This document shows, piece by piece, positions 39,801-42,524 of a DNA stretch of 64,000 nt (its first letter is position 1; every line of letters starts with the position of its first letter). A program made the position numbers and the translations under genes. The notes beneath the pieces were generated by a model, which was not told the DNA's origin, did no database searches, and was given only the letters and a program-made list of their open reading frames with translations. The stretch is from Chiridota heheva (taxonomy: Eukaryota; Echinodermata; Holothuroidea; Apodida; Chiridotidae), in contig JAIGNY010004114.1 in assembly GCA_020152595.1 (NCBI GenBank), positions 118,501-182,500 on the forward strand, read 5' to 3'.

Positions 39801-42200
39801 AGATAGTAAAATAGTGTATATTAACAATTCCGTACACTTTTACGGCAATCCTACCATCGTTTCAGTCAACTTTGAAATTTTCTTAAGTATATATAAGATA
39901 GCGGAATATACAAATATGTCATTTCTAATAGTCCCATTAATTCCCCCTCTCAAGTCAGATGCTGGGCGCGTTGATATATACATTAAAATAAATTCACAAT
40001 TCCGGACACACCCAACTTCTAATTCCTATACTTTTTCTGATAACTACTTCTTAAAAGATAATTTGCATGCACAACAAAATAGTTATAGTAATGTAAGGTA
40101 CAGGAAAGAGTGCCTATAACATAACCGTCCCCTCTGGTATCTTTACAGAGCTTCACAATCACAATAAGACTTGTGGAAAAATCCACTAACTCAGACACCC
40201 TTCTTGCCTTGGGGCTTACACAAAAATGTTTTTGACTTAACCACTGCACTAATCCTTTAAGGCTATCAACAAACACTTTTAGAGAAAGAAATTAAATTTG
40301 TCGCTTTATGAAGTGAAAATGTGTTAAAGTTGATTGATCCCTCATAGATCTAGAGCAAGGCTTCTTAATTAGATGTTTTGAAGGGCCATCATTTCGCAAC
40401 AGCTTCAGGCCGTGGGCCAATCGTGTGGCAAAACCAGCATCATGTGACAAACAAAACCTGTCAAAACAATCCCTGCATACAAACAAGTTGGAAGCGTGCA
40501 TGATTAGAAGGGTGTAGGCCACATGTCAGCAATTCTTTTATCCACTTTCCTTTGACAAGCGGCAAGCCCAATTTATAGCGGAACTAAAGATAACATTTTA
40601 TTTGATAAGCCGCGATGTTTTAGTGAGCTGATCTGCCTAGGAAAAAACAAAAATAAACAATTATTTTGCAATTTTTACCAATCTCATTCAAATTGATCTT
40701 ACATGCAATGCAATGTATTGCATCATATAATGACTATTGTTCGCGGGCCAGATTGGATTGTCTGGTGGGCTAGATTTGGCCCGCGGTCCGTCTATTAAGA
40801 ATCACAATCTAAAGTGACAGATTGTCCATAGATCTGTGTAATGAATTTGTCCACTAGGAACTGTTGACTGTAGAAAATAGAATAATGAACAAGAACTCAG
40901 AGAATATGGGGCGTCTGTGACAATGGTGATAATTTGTGACAAAAATCTGTGACATTCTGTGACATTTTGAAAATGATGTGACAAACTTAATATAAACATA
41001 TGTATTAAAATTTGTCTGACACTTTGTGACATGTTTTACCCCTTCACTCACACTCATTGGTAATTTAATGTTGCATTTTAGTGGTGGATTCCATTTTATG
41101 AAACAGACATAACCAAATGTTCCTTTCTATGGGTACCACTAATCAACTGGTCATGATGTGTGTGAATCTGTGCCAATCAAATGTGACAAAGGCAAAACTG
41201 ATGTGACATGCTGTGCAAAAGGTGCCAAAAATTGTGCGACATTTGAGACATTTATGTGACAAATTTGAAATTTTGTGATGTGACATGACATTTTGTGACA
41301 AGCCATCAATCATCACTCCATTCTCTGAGAACTACATAAAGAAAAATTTGACATTGTGGGGAAGCAAGAGTTGAAATTATTATAGAATTTCCCACTGTTT
41401 TGAGTAAAGTGGCGAAAATCTTTCCACAAAAAATAAAGACAGAAATAATATTAATGTAGTGAATACATCTTTATATACTTCCCTCTTTTGTAATTATTGT
41501 ACTTTTGTTGCACAATTACATGGGGGATGTTTTCAGAGCACATATTTAGCACATATACTGCTGTTTACTCAAGAAATCATTTTTTTGTTTTCTTTCCCTG
41601 AATTCCTGTTTTTCCAGAGTTATAACCGCCGGAACCATAGATTTTTTTCCAGCCTGTGGGGAAAATTATATTCTAAAGTTCTATTCTAAAGTTCCATTTT
41701 AAAGTTCTATTCTAAAGTTCTAATCTAAAGTTCTATTCTAAAGTTCCATTTAAAGTTCCATTTTAAAATTCTATTTTAAAATTCTATTTTAAAACTTCTA
41801 TTCTAAAATTCTATTCTAAAATTCTATTTAAAGTTCTATTCTAAAATTCTATTCTAAAATTCTATTCTAAAATTCTATTCTAAAATTCTATTTTAAATTC
41901 TATTTTAAAATTCTGTACTAAAATTCCATTCTAAAATTTCCATTCTAAAATTCTATTCTAAATTTCTATTCTAAAATTCTATTTTAAAATTAAAATATTC
42001 TAAAATTATATTCTAAAATTCTATTCTAAAATTGTATTATAAAATTCTGTTTCTTTTCAAATGTTTTGTAGGTATACAGCACGCTTGATCTCATTCGCTA
42101 CTCCACTTCCATAACGATGCAGATCTGCGATCACCTGGAAATCTATTGTTTTGATATCGTCACAAAGAGACCGTCAATGAAAATTGAACAGAGCAGTTAA
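1510..42200 (+). CDS. CEPT1: Choline/ethanolamine phosphotransferase (CEPT1/CHPT1 family), complete 9-exon gene with three alternative exons 4
   Basis: Predicted integral membrane enzyme of ER/Golgi that transfers phosphocholine or phosphoethanolamine from the CDP-alcohol to diacylglycerol, the last Kennedy-pathway step. Join: 1510-1604, 8816-9005, 11634-11781, one of 15150-15291/17532-17673/18541-18682, 28964-29048, 29639-29764, 32822-32980, 34807-34932, 42072-42200; 1200 nt, 399 residues (vertebrate CHPT1/CEPT1 about 406/416). The CDP-alcohol phosphotransferase signature is intact: D115xxD118GxxAR, eight residues, G132xxxD136xxxD140, with catalytic Asp140. Family landmarks in order: LSSAQLKR (25-32), EHKYS (35-39), [11 protein letters not shown] (65-75), CPTATEE (89-95), FYxAHWxxYVSG (exon 4), IDVTEGQ (193-199), [14 protein letters not shown] (exon 7), VAHMTKS (316-322). 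It resembles CEPT1/CHPT1 rather than the selenoprotein EPT1. Whether it prefers choline, ethanolamine or both cannot be read from sequence. Confidence 0.95.
1605..4865. other. Intron 1, first part: no further gene seen
   Basis: AT-rich intronic sequence. It has several GGCCTA words (such as near 2110, 2990 and 3410), a short CCGGTTT/AAACCGG inverted stretch at about 3728-3785 and a CA run at 4635-4651. I found no convincing coding or RNA feature. Confidence 0.5.
4866..5102 (+). CDS. Small open reading frame of 78 codons, possible gene or remnant (unrecognised)
   Basis: An ATG in a very good initiation context (A at -3, G at +4) opens 78 codons ending at a TGA. The tract is richer in G+C than the intron around it and reads like real codons (starts [12 protein letters not shown], includes [13 protein letters not shown]). 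No family recognised, no signal peptide or membrane segment, no clear splice sites. It lies in intron 1 of CEPT1. It may be a retro-copied fragment, an unspliced small gene or chance. Confidence 0.2.
   Translation: MAITLTAPQKSYINSLDFDPMKSFELVPLSESHMPWINYIHVIGTEDSIASAFLSKQLQGRDEIFQNKMHEILCSFSI
5103..5762. other. Intron 1, middle: short repeats only
   Basis: Contains three close copies of a 'ggcactgcgtaatgtaca' word at about 5460-5510 and otherwise nothing I can name. Confidence 0.4.
5763..7198. mobile_element. Large inverted-repeat element (fold-back), about 1.4 kb
   Basis: Two arms of about 220 bp (5763-5982 and 6978-7198) are reverse complements of each other with roughly 80-90% similarity by eye. 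Both carry the words GTACAAC, TGTGTCATAAGAAAT, GCGTAATATA and GACAAATTTGT. About 1 kb lies between them with no transposase-like frame. This is the layout of a non-autonomous DNA transposon with long terminal inverted repeats. The exact termini and target duplication are not resolved. A 35-bp direct repeat sits inside at 6897-6960. Confidence 0.6.
7205..7665 (+). mobile_element. LINE 3' end (same family as 10922-11510), 5'-truncated
   Basis: Shares with 11070-11500 the end of a reverse transcriptase ORF (the LACPLYNL-type codons at about 7320-7350) and the 3' UTR ending in GGTGCCGTTAAGCCCTCATCAAA followed by a CAAA-type tail. The frame is decayed. 5' truncation is typical of target-primed LINE insertion. 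Confidence 0.75.
8659..8736. repeat. 30-bp direct duplication upstream of exon 2
   Basis: The word 'tctataaatcaaatagag' plus 'taatggttgca' occurs at 8659-8688 and again at 8707-8736, separated by ATCGATTGATCGAT-like sequence. It lies 80 bp before the exon 2 acceptor. Confidence 0.7.
8816..9005 (+). CDS. CEPT1: CEPT1 exon 2 (residues 32-95)
   Basis: Acceptor tttctctgcag and donor GAG|GTAAGC. Encodes [10 protein letters not shown], an amphipathic [13 protein letters not shown] stretch and the first membrane segment at about residues 66-88 ([16 protein letters not shown]...), ending with the family-typical CPTATEE. Begins with the third base of the Arg32 codon and ends in phase 0. Confidence 0.97.
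9481..9682 (+). mobile_element. tRNA-derived SINE, family A, copy 1
   Basis: A tRNA-like head with a B-box GGTTCGACTCCC (about 9530) is followed by a body shared with 35580-35870 and 47035-47315: 'ccttgagct..gacactct', 'tccactcagctgtaaa', 'gagtaccaacactgctgg', 'gttaacctg', 'gatgga'. The 3' part of the SINE is missing, and LINE sequence follows. Confidence 0.7.
9690..11510 (+). mobile_element. LINE 3' fragment with RNase H domain (I/Jockey-like), split by a hAT element
   Basis: At 9734-9883 the plus strand encodes an RNase H domain tail: [17 protein letters not shown] with the [15 protein letters not shown] motif of RNase H-bearing LINEs. The frame resumes at 10922 ([11 protein letters not shown]...) and ends with [14 protein letters not shown]...[20 protein letters not shown], the usual C-terminal tail of this LINE group, with a stop at 11287-11289. 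The 3' UTR ends in GGTGCCGTTAAGCCCTCATC and an (AATC)n tail at about 11486-11522. The 5' portion is missing. Confidence 0.88.
9884..10921. mobile_element. hAT-type DNA transposon, non-autonomous, inserted in the LINE
   Basis: Termini TAGAGCTGTGACCGTTTA (9884-9901) and TAAACGTTCACAGCTCTA (10904-10921) are an 18-bp inverted repeat with one mismatch. The 8-bp direct repeat TTCATGAC lies at 9876-9883 and 10922-10929. An 8-bp duplication and a TAGAGCTG-like end are diagnostic of hAT. Just inside, GTGTACTCG../..CGTGTACACG form further subterminal inverted words. No transposase frame is visible in 1038 bp. Removing it restores the LINE reading frame (..LVHD/HDRW..). Confidence 0.92.
11634..11781 (+). 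CDS. CEPT1: CEPT1 exon 3, catalytic CDP-alcohol motif (residues 96-145)
   Basis: Acceptor ..attatttag, donor A|GTAAGT. Carries a membrane segment (about 99-114) and the complete signature D115-x2-D118-G-x2-AR-x8-G132-x3-D136-x3-D140. In this superfamily the four Asp residues bind the divalent metals and CDP-alcohol, and the last is the catalytic base. Ends one base into codon 145, so the next exon must supply two bases; all three candidate exons 4 supply GT (Ser145). Confidence 0.98.
11782..12689. other. Intron 3, first part: nothing recognised
   Basis: AT-rich intron sequence with no repeat or gene I can support. Confidence 0.4.
12690..12900. repeat. (TA)n microsatellite
   Basis: About 200 bp of almost pure TA/TATA with a few AAT interruptions. 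It may form a cruciform. Tyr/Ile-rich frames across it are artefacts. Confidence 0.97.
12901..13478. other. Intron 3, second part: nothing recognised
   Basis: AT-rich, no supported feature. Confidence 0.4.
13479..13812. repeat. Tandem duplication, about 177-bp unit, 2 copies
   Basis: The blocks at about 13479-13645 and 13656-13812 share 'attcttatagagtta', 'tttcctttgggtcagtgtgcaag', 'cctggttgacctctta' and 'cctgcaaatctgccca', with about 85-90% identity by eye. Confidence 0.85.
13813..15149. other. Intron 3, last part up to exon 4a: no feature seen
   Basis: AT-rich. Short open frames near 14211-14447 and 14527-14742 have the composition of the flanking DNA and no splice signals or homology. 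Confidence 0.4.
15150..15291 (+). CDS. CEPT1: CEPT1 exon 4a, first of three mutually exclusive versions (residues 145-192)
   Basis: 142 bp, acceptor ttctgtgtctag, donor TT|GTAAGTAT. Starts with GT completing Ser145, encodes 46 whole codons and ends two bases into codon 192 (Leu with the G of exon 5). The protein begins [15 protein letters not shown] and ends [17 protein letters not shown]. The second half matches the conserved AHWQTYVSG segment of vertebrate CEPT1/CHPT1. It forms the two membrane segments following the catalytic motif. A 23-bp minisatellite starts only about 20 bp after its donor. Confidence 0.93.
15310..15800. repeat. 23-bp minisatellite containing HindIII sites, about 20 copies
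   Basis: Unit AAGCTTGCTGAC(A/G)GGYGYCTGAG with variants; some units are shortened to 20 bp. It starts about 20 bp downstream of the exon 4a donor. The reverse strand stays open across it (frames rich in [10 protein letters not shown]-type words), but this is a by-product of the repeat. Confidence 0.93.
15801..16314. other. Intron between exons 4a and 4b: nothing recognised
   Basis: No supported feature apart from one stray copy of the AAGCTTGTCGACGGGCGCCTG word at about 15939. Confidence 0.4.
16315..17223. mobile_element. Fold-back MITE, TTAA family 1, copy A
   Basis: Termini AGGATTAGTTCA..GGTCAAGCAAGTC and, inverted, GACTTGCTTGACC..TGAACTAATCCT, with TTAA on the right edge (17224-17227) and TAAA on the left. 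The left arm continues for about 340 bp: 'gacttcaaaagagac', 'cttattccgttaaggagat', 'gacatcacaactagt' (inverted) and so on. TTAA duplication suggests piggyBac or Kolobok kin. No coding capacity. Lies between exons 4a and 4b. A partial right arm follows at 17228-17341. Confidence 0.85.
17228..17341. mobile_element. Fold-back MITE, TTAA family 1, right-arm fragment
   Basis: Repeats the last about 110 bp of copy A ('gatatctccttaaaggaataagattttt'... 'gacttgcttgaccactgaactaatcc'), as a tandem extra arm. Confidence 0.8.
17532..17673 (+). CDS. CEPT1: CEPT1 exon 4b, second mutually exclusive version (residues 145-192)
   Basis: 142 bp, acceptor taatttgtccag, donor AC|GTAAGTAT. Same phases as 4a: GT, 46 codons, two final bases (Thr192 with exon 5's G). 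Reads [15 protein letters not shown]..., then [17 protein letters not shown]. It aligns to 4a and 4c without gaps and is open throughout. It is the most divergent: AHWRS for AHWQA and ILQFG for TLRFG at otherwise conserved positions. Such coherent conservation argues for a working exon rather than a dead copy. Confidence 0.85.
18125..18228. repeat. 17-bp tandem repeat, 6 copies
   Basis: Unit TTAAGGGGCATTTACCT with small changes, between exons 4b and 4c. Confidence 0.9.
18541..18682 (+). CDS. CEPT1: CEPT1 exon 4c, third mutually exclusive version (residues 145-192)
   Basis: 142 bp, acceptor caatcccttag, donor AT|GTAAGTAT. Same phases: GT, 46 codons, two bases (Met192 with exon 5's G). Starts [19 protein letters not shown] (the LGTSP word resembles LGTNPD of vertebrate CEPT1) and ends [17 protein letters not shown], identical over 17 residues to 4a. 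In those 17 codons 11 differ from 4a, all synonymously, so both exons are old and under purifying selection. In the first half the two share little. Confidence 0.93.
18750..18912. repeat. G-rich minisatellite (GGGGTGGGGCATGGAG type)
   Basis: About ten 13-16-bp units such as GGGGTGGGGCATGGAG and GGGTGAGGCATGCCTG, starting about 65 bp after the exon 4c donor. The G-runs could form G-quadruplexes in the pre-mRNA. Confidence 0.88.
19143..19532. mobile_element. MITE with AAGGCCGTTACACAC ends, copy 1
   Basis: Left end AAGGCCGTTACACACCAGACGTGAC, right end GTCGCGTTCGGTGTGTTACAGCCTT: an imperfect inverted repeat of about 25 bp enclosing 390 bp. The same ends occur at 31247-31582. The target duplication is unclear and there is no coding capacity. 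Confidence 0.8.
19533..20489. other. Intron 4: no supported exon
   Basis: AT-rich. A stretch at 20148-20241 has an acceptor (ttttcag) and a donor (CTC|GTAAGG) around a hydrophobic frame but no convincing relation to any CEPT1 exon, so I do not call it. Confidence 0.4.
20490..22820. repeat. 62-bp G-rich minisatellite, about 37 copies (2.3 kb)
   Basis: Unit built from CTTGGATGGTGTTTATGGGGG, TACTTGGGCTGTGGTGTGTA and GGACAGGGGAGGGTAGAAAGG, with indels of 1-3 bp, mostly in G runs, and a few units shortened to about 40 bp (for example near 21150 and 21975). Strong strand asymmetry (G on plus). Several open frames on both strands are artefacts. Confidence 0.97.
22981..23078. mobile_element. 98-bp piggyBac-like MITE with perfect inverted repeats
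   Basis: CCCTTACTCTACCA (22981-22994) and TGGTAGAGTAAGGG (23065-23078), perfectly inverted, with TTAA directly outside both ends (22977-22980 and 23079-23082). CCC ends plus TTAA duplication is the piggyBac pattern. Related but decayed copy at 23219-23325. Confidence 0.8.
23219..23325. mobile_element. Second, diverged copy of the 98-bp MITE
   Basis: Shares 'aacccttac', 'ctgttttgggtgccc', 'ctttgact', 'cccaggcgcatttt' and 'gtagagtgagggt' with 22976-23083. The ends are eroded. Confidence 0.75.
23825..24210. repeat. About 20-bp AT-rich minisatellite grown from a transposon end
   Basis: About 20 copies of ACAAAAAACATGGGAATATT, ending in ..CATGGGAATATTCCTTTAA at about 24192-24210, the same words as the right end of the family 2 element (ttttacaaaaaactatgggatattcctttaa at 23730-23760). 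Confidence 0.9.
24211..25535. other. Intron 4: homopolymer runs, no gene
   Basis: Contains a poly(T) run of about 31 bases near 24799-24829 and a (G)n run at about 25390-25425 following an (ATT)n stretch. The 'gcggtgctcttaaacatcaacaaa' word at 25498 resembles the LINE 3' tail. No exon found. Confidence 0.5.
25536..26140. repeat. Diverged tandem repeat, about 160-180-bp unit, 4 copies
   Basis: The word TGAATATTCATTAGAAGGCRGGGC begins units at about 25541, 25723, 25900 and 26056. Each also holds 'tcatactt.gtcattgaaatt' or a decayed form. Confidence 0.75.
26170..26893. repeat. 24-bp minisatellite, about 30 copies
   Basis: Unit CTCTCTTAGTGCTGTGCCTTGCAG. Because 24 is a multiple of three, several frames stay open on both strands; these are not genes. 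Every unit ends in a pyrimidine-rich CCTTGCAG that resembles a 3' splice site. Confidence 0.97.
27060..27805. repeat. 29-bp minisatellite, about 25 copies
   Basis: Unit GGCTATTAATAGCTCCATGGGAGSAGTAA. The core CTATTAATAG is self-complementary, as is CCATGG. Confidence 0.95.
27977..28526. mobile_element. Fold-back MITE, TTAA family 1, copy B
   Basis: TTAA at 27973-27976 then TGGATTAGTTTAGGGGTCAAG; the right end TGAACTAATCCT finishes at 28526 (flank TTGA). Most of the right arm is shortened. Confidence 0.85.
28527..28963. other. Intron 4, end: short interspersed direct repeats
   Basis: Five loose copies of an about 80-bp unit around 'cattgaattagaaatattgtcaatcaa' and 'aagactgaa' from 28570 to 28925, then the exon 5 acceptor. 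Confidence 0.55.
28964..29048 (+). CDS. CEPT1: CEPT1 exon 5 (residues 192-220)
   Basis: Acceptor tctgttttcacag, donor CAA|GTAAGT. One base completes codon 192, then IDVTEGQ (vertebrate IDVTEVQ) and a membrane segment [10 protein letters not shown]. Ends in phase 0. Confidence 0.96.
29190..29500. repeat. C/T-rich minisatellite, about 21-bp unit
   Basis: About 14 copies of CCACCCTGCCCCTCTTTTCCT, a pyrimidine-only strand for most of its length. Pro/Ser-rich frames across it are artefacts. Confidence 0.95.
29639..29764 (+). CDS. CEPT1: CEPT1 exon 6 (residues 221-262)
   Basis: Acceptor cattccttgtag, donor GCG|GTAAGT. 42 codons, phase 0 to 0. A membrane segment around 228-242 is followed by [12 protein letters not shown], matching the HGGVGKNGSTIAG loop of vertebrate enzymes. 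Confidence 0.96.
29943..31066. mobile_element. Fold-back MITE, TTAA family 1, copy C, with inserted sequence
   Basis: Left AGGATTAGTTTAGTGGTCAAG, right end at 31066 followed by TTAA (31067-31070). The middle has been enlarged to 1.1 kb and includes three copies of a 52-bp unit ('ggccttttcttatttacaac', 'atggcaatgcttacagcaac') at about 30288-30437. Confidence 0.8.
31247..31582. mobile_element. MITE with AAGGCCGTTACACAC ends, copy 2
   Basis: Left AAGGCCGTTACACACTGAACGTGA, right GTCGCGTTCGGTGTGTAAC-type end with final GCCTT at 31582, as in copy 1 (19143-19532); the first right end reads GAATCGCGTTCGG. The interior carries unrelated sequence (about 31320-31500). Confidence 0.75.
31540..31810. repeat. 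43-bp tandem array made from the MITE's right end, 6 copies
   Basis: The end word CGCGTTCGGTGTGTAACGGCCTT plus GCACGCTTCGCCGTGTGAGT is repeated with an exact 43-bp period: the GCCTT ends fall at 31582 and then every 43 bases to 31797. Confidence 0.95.
32000..32290. repeat. Dispersed repeat ('cctccgccaa..ttttgcctctgtttgtttg'), copy 1
   Basis: Starts with a CCTCCGCCAAC word, then GTTT/GTCT runs and two copies of 'catcaagatatctcaagaactgatgattgg' (about 32063 and 32221). A related copy begins at about 34955, immediately after the exon 8 donor. Confidence 0.65.
32291..32821. other. Intron 6, end: open frame without support
   Basis: A 136-codon open stretch (32411-32821) runs into the exon 7 acceptor. 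It has no homology to the CEPT1 family and composition like the intron, so I treat it as chance. Confidence 0.4.
32822..32980 (+). CDS. CEPT1: CEPT1 exon 7 (residues 263-315)
   Basis: Acceptor ttttctctcggtag, donor GTG|GTGAGT. 53 codons, phase 0 to 0. Begins [12 protein letters not shown] (vertebrate GTSVLSPGLHIG), holds a membrane segment and [14 protein letters not shown]...AKITNKLV (vertebrate FEKHPCLYTLMFG...AKVSQKLV). Confidence 0.97.
33046..33475. mobile_element. 430-bp DNA transposon (MITE) with CAGAGAATGGAG ends, copy 1
   Basis: CAGAGAATGGAG at the left and its perfect inverse CTCCATTCTCTG at the right. The 6-bp direct repeat CAAAAA flanks it (33040-33045 and 33476-33481). The body is rich in TGTGACATTTTGTGACA words. 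Copy 2 at 40898-41327 has exactly the same length. Confidence 0.88.
33668..33900 (-). mobile_element. tRNA-derived SINE, minus strand
   Basis: Read on the minus strand, an A-box-like GGTCAGCTCAATTAG (33877-33891) and a B-box-like GGTCGTGCGTTCAGTCC (33833-33849) are correctly ordered and about 45 bp apart. A body without tandem structure follows. A different family from the SINEs at 9481 and 56311. Confidence 0.65.
33901..34806. repeat. Diverged tandem repeat, about 180-230-bp unit, 4-5 copies ending at the exon 8 acceptor
   Basis: Units share 'agtcattyggtggacatt', 'accattgacaatttat', 'cacaatggtgagttgggccc' and 'ccctgaagtcattt'. The last unit's 'aaccattgacagtttctat..ttttcag' is the polypyrimidine tract and acceptor of exon 8, so the array arose by duplicating the intron end. 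Confidence 0.8.
34807..34932 (+). CDS. CEPT1: CEPT1 exon 8 (residues 316-357)
   Basis: Acceptor cttaattttcag, donor CTG|GTAAGG. 42 codons, phase 0 to 0: [13 protein letters not shown]..., [24 protein letters not shown], matching the vertebrate VAHMTKSELYLQD...FLDQYFN...DEYVVLWIAM region residue by residue. Confidence 0.97.
34955..35045. repeat. Dispersed repeat, copy 2, next to exon 8 donor
   Basis: Shares 'cgccaa', 'atgtttttgcctctgtttgtt', and a 'catcaag.aatctcagga' word with 32000-32290. Confidence 0.55.
35100..35425 (+). mobile_element. Dispersed MITE-like repeat ('atttcccac..tataaccgcc'), copy 1
   Basis: Left GGAGTTGGAAT and right TTCCAACTCCA form an inverted pair. The shared body (AATATTAATGTAGTGAATACATC, CATTACATGGGGGA, TATAACCGCC) recurs at 41360-41660 and 49910-50210, and part is inverted at 37490-37580. 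Confidence 0.7.
35580..35870 (+). mobile_element. tRNA-derived SINE, family A, copy 2 (most complete)
   Basis: A-box TGGCTCAGTGG (about 35590) and B-box GGTTCGATTCCC (about 35634). The body is as in copies 1 and 3 and continues to 'ggataagcaccggccctatgag'. Confidence 0.85.
35960..36215 (+). mobile_element. LINE 3' UTR relative
   Basis: A pyrimidine-rich stretch ends in CACGGTGCCGTTAAACCTCAACAAACCAAACC, closely like the 3' end of the LINE at 11510, with a (CAAAC)n tail. Confidence 0.6.
36216..37489. other. Intron 8: nothing recognised
   Basis: AT-rich, no supported feature. Confidence 0.4.
37490..37582 (-). mobile_element. Fragment of the 'atttcccac' MITE-like repeat, inverted
   Basis: The reverse complement reads GTTGGAATTAATTATAAAATT.. 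..CTTCCCACG.. ..GACAGAAATAATATTA, the left part of the repeat at 35100 and 41345. Confidence 0.65.
37612..37868. repeat. 17-18-bp minisatellite, about 14 copies
   Basis: Unit AAGCTTGGAAAAAGTCC with G/C changes, bounded on each side by an AGCTGGCAGAAA word. Confidence 0.95.
37935..38168. repeat. 41-bp tandem array with consensus 5' splice sites, 6 copies
   Basis: Unit GTTCTTACAGGTGAGTTTTA plus TTTTACAAAGAAGAAGAATA. Five of the six units contain ACAG|GTGAGT and one reads ACAAGTGAGT. Located in intron 8. Confidence 0.95.
38515..40256. mobile_element. Fold-back MITE, TTAA family 1, copy D, broken by a 1.6-kb insertion
   Basis: TTAA at 38511-38514 and 40257-40260. Left arm recognisable to about 38603, right end from about 40222. 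The 1.6 kb between is foreign: it holds the LINE fragment at 38735-38985 and otherwise unclassified sequence with a GC-richer stretch at 39340-39600. I cannot name the inserted element; an old retroelement relic is possible. Confidence 0.65.
38735..38985 (+). mobile_element. LINE 3' end, third copy
   Basis: Shares 'ctttccttcctacctctgga', 'atgatc.tacctctcaggcac' and GGTGCCGTTAAGCCCTCATCAAAC with 7205-7665 and 11400-11500. Only the 3' UTR is present. Confidence 0.8.
40261..40897. other. Intron 8: nothing recognised
   Basis: No supported feature. The 'gcgggccagattgg..ggcccgcgg' words at about 40742-40790 look like a decayed repeat. Confidence 0.4.
40898..41327. mobile_element. 430-bp DNA transposon (MITE), copy 2
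   Basis: Starts CAGAGAATATGGGGCGTC, ends CTCCATTCTCTG. The 6-bp direct repeat AGAACT flanks it (40892-40897 and 41328-41333). Length and body are as in copy 1. Confidence 0.9.
41345..41665 (+). mobile_element. Dispersed MITE-like repeat, copy 2
   Basis: Same word order as 35100-35425, from AATTTCCCACTG to TATAACCGCCGGAACC. Confidence 0.7.
41666..42050. repeat. 10-12-bp AT-rich minisatellite before exon 9
   Basis: About 33 copies of TTCTATTCTAAAA and variants (AGTTCTATTCTAA). It ends about 20 bp before the exon 9 acceptor, so its pyrimidines lie in the branch-point region. Confidence 0.95.
42072..42200 (+). CDS. CEPT1: CEPT1 exon 9, last coding exon (residues 358-399 and stop)
   Basis: Acceptor aatgttttgtag. 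42 codons then TAA at 42198-42200. [22 protein letters not shown] corresponds to the vertebrate last membrane segment ..SSFDMVIYFSALCLQISRHL; the short tail ends KIEQSS. No upstream stop or frame problem at any junction. Confidence 0.95.
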   Translation, partial: VYSTLDLIRYSTSITMQICDHLEIYCFDIVTKRPSMKIEQSS

Positions 42201-42524
42201 TCCTCTCCTCCAATCAGGACTCATTAAATTAAATGTAATTACCATATTGTTTAGAATAACCTTTCTTCAATTATGAAATATGTGCAAATTTCCTTCGGTA
42301 GTTTAGTATAGTACGTCTTATTTTAAAAGCGTTTGTACATATTTGTTTGTCTGTGTGTCTTAAGTAGATAAAAGTTTGATTTTTTGAAATTTTGATTTTA
42401 CCTCAGCGAAAGGAGAGTTATACCTCAAATATTGTATTTGAAGTAATTAAGTTTTTATTCTACAAGAAAAGCATAGGATACAGTGGCGTAGCTCCCTAAT
42501 CATAGGTATAAAATGAAAAATTAT
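42201..42524 (+). other. Presumed 3' UTR
   Basis: No canonical AATAAA is present. ATTAAA at 42223-42228 and TATAAA near 42506 are the only weak candidates, so the transcript end is unresolved. Confidence 0.35.

Noticed and set aside
38604-40221. Old retroelement relic inserted in fold-back copy D
   Set aside because: Foreign sequence is clear, but I could not find matching ends, a target duplication or coding parts, so I do not assign a family.
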